Below are positions 62,084 to 64,000 of a stretch of DNA of 64,000 nt, piece after piece; the stretch's first letter is position 1, and every line of letters starts with the position of its first letter. The notes below the pieces were generated by a model, which had not been told where the DNA came from, did not search any database, and worked only from the letters and a program-made list of their open reading frames with translations. The position numbers and the translations under genes are program-made. Location of the stretch: NCBI RefSeq assembly GCF_001522545.3, contig NC_031781.1, positions 14,710,010-14,774,009 on the forward strand, in the 5' to 3' direction. This DNA comes from Parus major. Its lineage: Eukaryota > Chordata > Aves > Passeriformes > Paridae.

Positions 62084-62158
62084 AGGTGGAGGGAGCGGAC
62101 ACTGGAAGCGGCGGATCCCAGGGAAGGAATGGCAGTCAGCTCGTTGTTGTCCAGTCGC
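62084..62158 (-). CDS. LRIG1: LRIG1 coding exon: one LRR (exon 3 equivalent)
   Basis: 75 bp, phase 2 at both ends: RLDNNELTAIPSLGSAASSV then RSLHL, the 25-residue repeat matching human NNNELTAVPSLG. Acceptor TTTGTTGCAG, donor GTAAGT. It is the most 5' exon of LRIG1 in the window. Confidence 0.96.
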
Positions 62159-64000
62159 CTGCAACAAACAGAAAATGAGGGTTACAGCCAAGCAGCCCAT
62201 GCCCAGGCACACAGGAGCAGGGGAGGGCTGACACTGGGCTCCATCTCAAGGGCTTTGTCTGGACCTCTGATGTCCACACAAGAGCCACTATCACTGGTTC
62301 CACCGTACTGTCTTTACAAGAACAAGGCCTTTTTTCCCCCCTGCCACCCACTCCCTAAAGTGCCAGGCAGGAAAGCGTTGTGGCACAGCCCTCCACTAGC
62401 CTGTGTTTCACAGAGTAAAGCCTGAGACAGGAGATTTTTGCACATTAATGCCAAGTGTAAGGAATTTAACCCCCTTCCCCAAGCTGCAGCCCCTGCTCAC
62501 CCCACCTCCACACCAGCTCAGGGCCTGGAGGCACAACTCAGTGGCACCCTCTCCATACCAGGACCAGCTCTGGAAATCCCAGAGGAGTTTCCCCACAAAG
62601 GCAGCAGCAGGCAGTGCTGGGCACAGCAATGTCACCAGACACAGGGGCCCTGCTCCAGGCAGCTGGGGTGCACAGAGAGCCCATGGGTTAATCGAACCGC
62701 AGGCCCCCTGCTCCTGCAACCACCAGCACAGAGACATCCCCTGCAAGGGCCTAATGCCTGAAGTCTTTTTCTGACTGAAAACAGATCCTTGCCATGTGAC
62801 TGGCTCTTCCTTGCTTTAAAGGGCCCTTGTTTGTACGGTGAATTAGTCAATTAATTACTGTAACAGTCGCTCGTCTGGCTGCTTGAAAAATTACTGAATT
62901 TCTCAGCTCTCCTGCCCATTCCCCTCTCATGCTGCAGTGATCACAGCCAAGCCCTGGCCAGGCTCCCCAGGACCCCCAAACCACCTCTGATCCCATTGCT
63001 CCTGCTCCAGGCAGAGCCTTGCTGGGTCACTTTGGGCCTTCCCTTCTGCAGGGAATCGTGAGCAGATCAGCATTTGGGTGCAAAGCACAGCATCCCAGAG
63101 CTGCACAGCTGAGGGGGCTGAGCCACAGGCACGAGTAGGGGCAATCCTAAATTATGTTGGGGGTTTATTCCCCCCCTCTTCTTTCCTTTAACACTGTTTT
63201 TGGCAGGTGGGAGAGGGCAGTGGCACATTCATCCCAGAACTTCCCTTCTGGCTCCTCTGAGAGGAGGCAAGATATTTGATTTCACGAGGAGTTCCAAGCA
63301 CTGCTGGGATAAAAGCTTTCCTCTGCCTCTGACATTAAACCCATGCCTTAAAATGTAAGGGAAAAAAGCCAGATGCATTGCAATTCAGCAAGCAGCTCCA
63401 CTCTGCAACTAAAAGCTCACTGTTTCTCATATTACAATATGGTCTAGAGCTTCCAAAGGCACAGAGAAAGCTGGAAAGAGCATTAAAATGCTTATTTGAG
63501 CATGTTGTCATTAACATCTAACTGAGCATCTTCTGGATAAGAAGCCTGGGTCAGCTCTGGTTAAGCAGCTCTGACACCAACCAGCATCTAACAACTGGTC
63601 AAACCCTCCTCTGACATAAGTGTGATGTTCATGTATCAGCCTCCTGTCATGTCAGGAATCAGTCAGAAGTGGTTCTCCCACCTCATTTTCTCTCTTGGCT
63701 CACAGGCACCATTTGCTGACACAGAGGAGACAGCCAAGCTCTGTATTTGCCTGGGATTTTCCCTATGTAAAGGAATTGAAAAAGGAAAAAAAATAAAAAT
63801 AAAAAGGGGAAAAAGCCCCTCAAAACAGAACAGCTGGGCTCAACAACTTTAAACTTTCAGTCTCCTTCCCCAGCCCTCACCTTTGACGACACAAACCCTC
63901 TGGATGCTGAGGCAGAGGAGGAGGGGGGGCCACCCATATAAAATATTTACAGTCCAGTTGCCAGGCTAGTGTCAAGCTGAAATGGAGCCTGCTCAAAAAT
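62159..64000 (-). other. LRIG1: LRIG1 intron (partial), to window edge
   Basis: Intronic sequence upstream of the exon 3 equivalent. The block at 62820-62900 (GTGAATTAGTCAATTAATTACTG, broken by CAGTCGCTCGTC) may be conserved. An A-rich run lies near 63784-63815. No exon 2 was recognised. Confidence 0.75.

Larger units (their letters stand above)
11225..64000 (-). other. LRIG1: LRIG1 gene body, lacking the first two exons
   Basis: LRIG1 is a cell-surface protein that binds ErbB and other receptor tyrosine kinases, promotes their turnover and marks quiescent epithelial stem cells; this is known from mammals. The window holds 17 coding exons on the minus strand, about 1,003 codons, all GT-AG and all in phase. 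In protein order they encode LRRs (exon lengths 75, 138, 4 x 144, 81, 72, 72 bp, every junction phase 2), the LRR C-terminal cap (164 bp), three Ig domains (321, 282 and 420 bp, junctions phase 1), the transmembrane helix (about 19184-19256) and a cytoplasmic tail in four further exons. Many segments match human LRIG1 rather than LRIG2 or LRIG3, for example [14 protein letters not shown] and [12 protein letters not shown]. Human has 19 exons, so exons 1 and 2 should lie past 64000. Confidence 0.97.

Noticed and set aside
1..64000. tRNA genes, rRNA, CRISPR arrays, prokaryotic operons
   Set aside because: None seen on either strand; the sequence is vertebrate intron-rich DNA. The MIR relic is tRNA-derived but not a tRNA gene.

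Overview
This window is vertebrate nuclear DNA, most likely from a bird. The evidence is split exons with canonical GT-AG junctions, short to moderate introns, several chicken-repeat-1 (CR1) LINE 3' fragments as almost the only recent interspersed repeats, one solo retroviral LTR, and a few very old amniote repeat relics (an L3-like CR1 and a MIR-type SINE). No bacterial, phage or CRISPR features are present. I cannot name the species.

Two genes lie tail to tail, as in the human 3p14.1 arrangement. From the left edge, on the + strand, come the last three coding exons of SLC25A26, the mitochondrial S-adenosylmethionine carrier (1890-1954, 3336-3409, 7951-8047, with a polyadenylation signal at 8386). 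Its upstream exons lie outside the window. About 2.8 kb of intergenic DNA follows. It holds a 578-bp solo LTR (9968-10545) and a TA microsatellite.

From about 11.2 kb to the right edge the minus strand carries LRIG1, a single-pass membrane protein with leucine-rich repeats and three Ig domains that restrains receptor tyrosine kinases. I placed 17 coding exons (15074 to 62158) with consistent splice phase throughout. They encode about 1,003 residues: most of the LRR array, the LRR C-terminal cap, three Ig domains, the transmembrane helix and the whole cytoplasmic tail. Compared with the 19-exon human gene, exons 1 and 2 (signal peptide, LRR N-cap, first LRR) should lie beyond 64000. The 3' UTR (about 11225-15073) is long and has absorbed two CR1 fragments in the sense direction.

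The rest is intron. The largest, 44900-62083 (17.2 kb), and some smaller ones contain AT-rich blocks that read like conserved non-coding elements. These are only candidates until aligned.

The two genes act in separate processes (mitochondrial SAM import and control of growth-factor signalling). They share only a convergent intergenic space. I found no evidence for a new multi-gene system. The points most worth checking are the CR1 insertions in the LRIG1 3' UTR, the solo LTR between the gene ends, the variable LRIG1 C-terminus, one coding-like minus-strand ORF in the large intron, and the candidate conserved elements.
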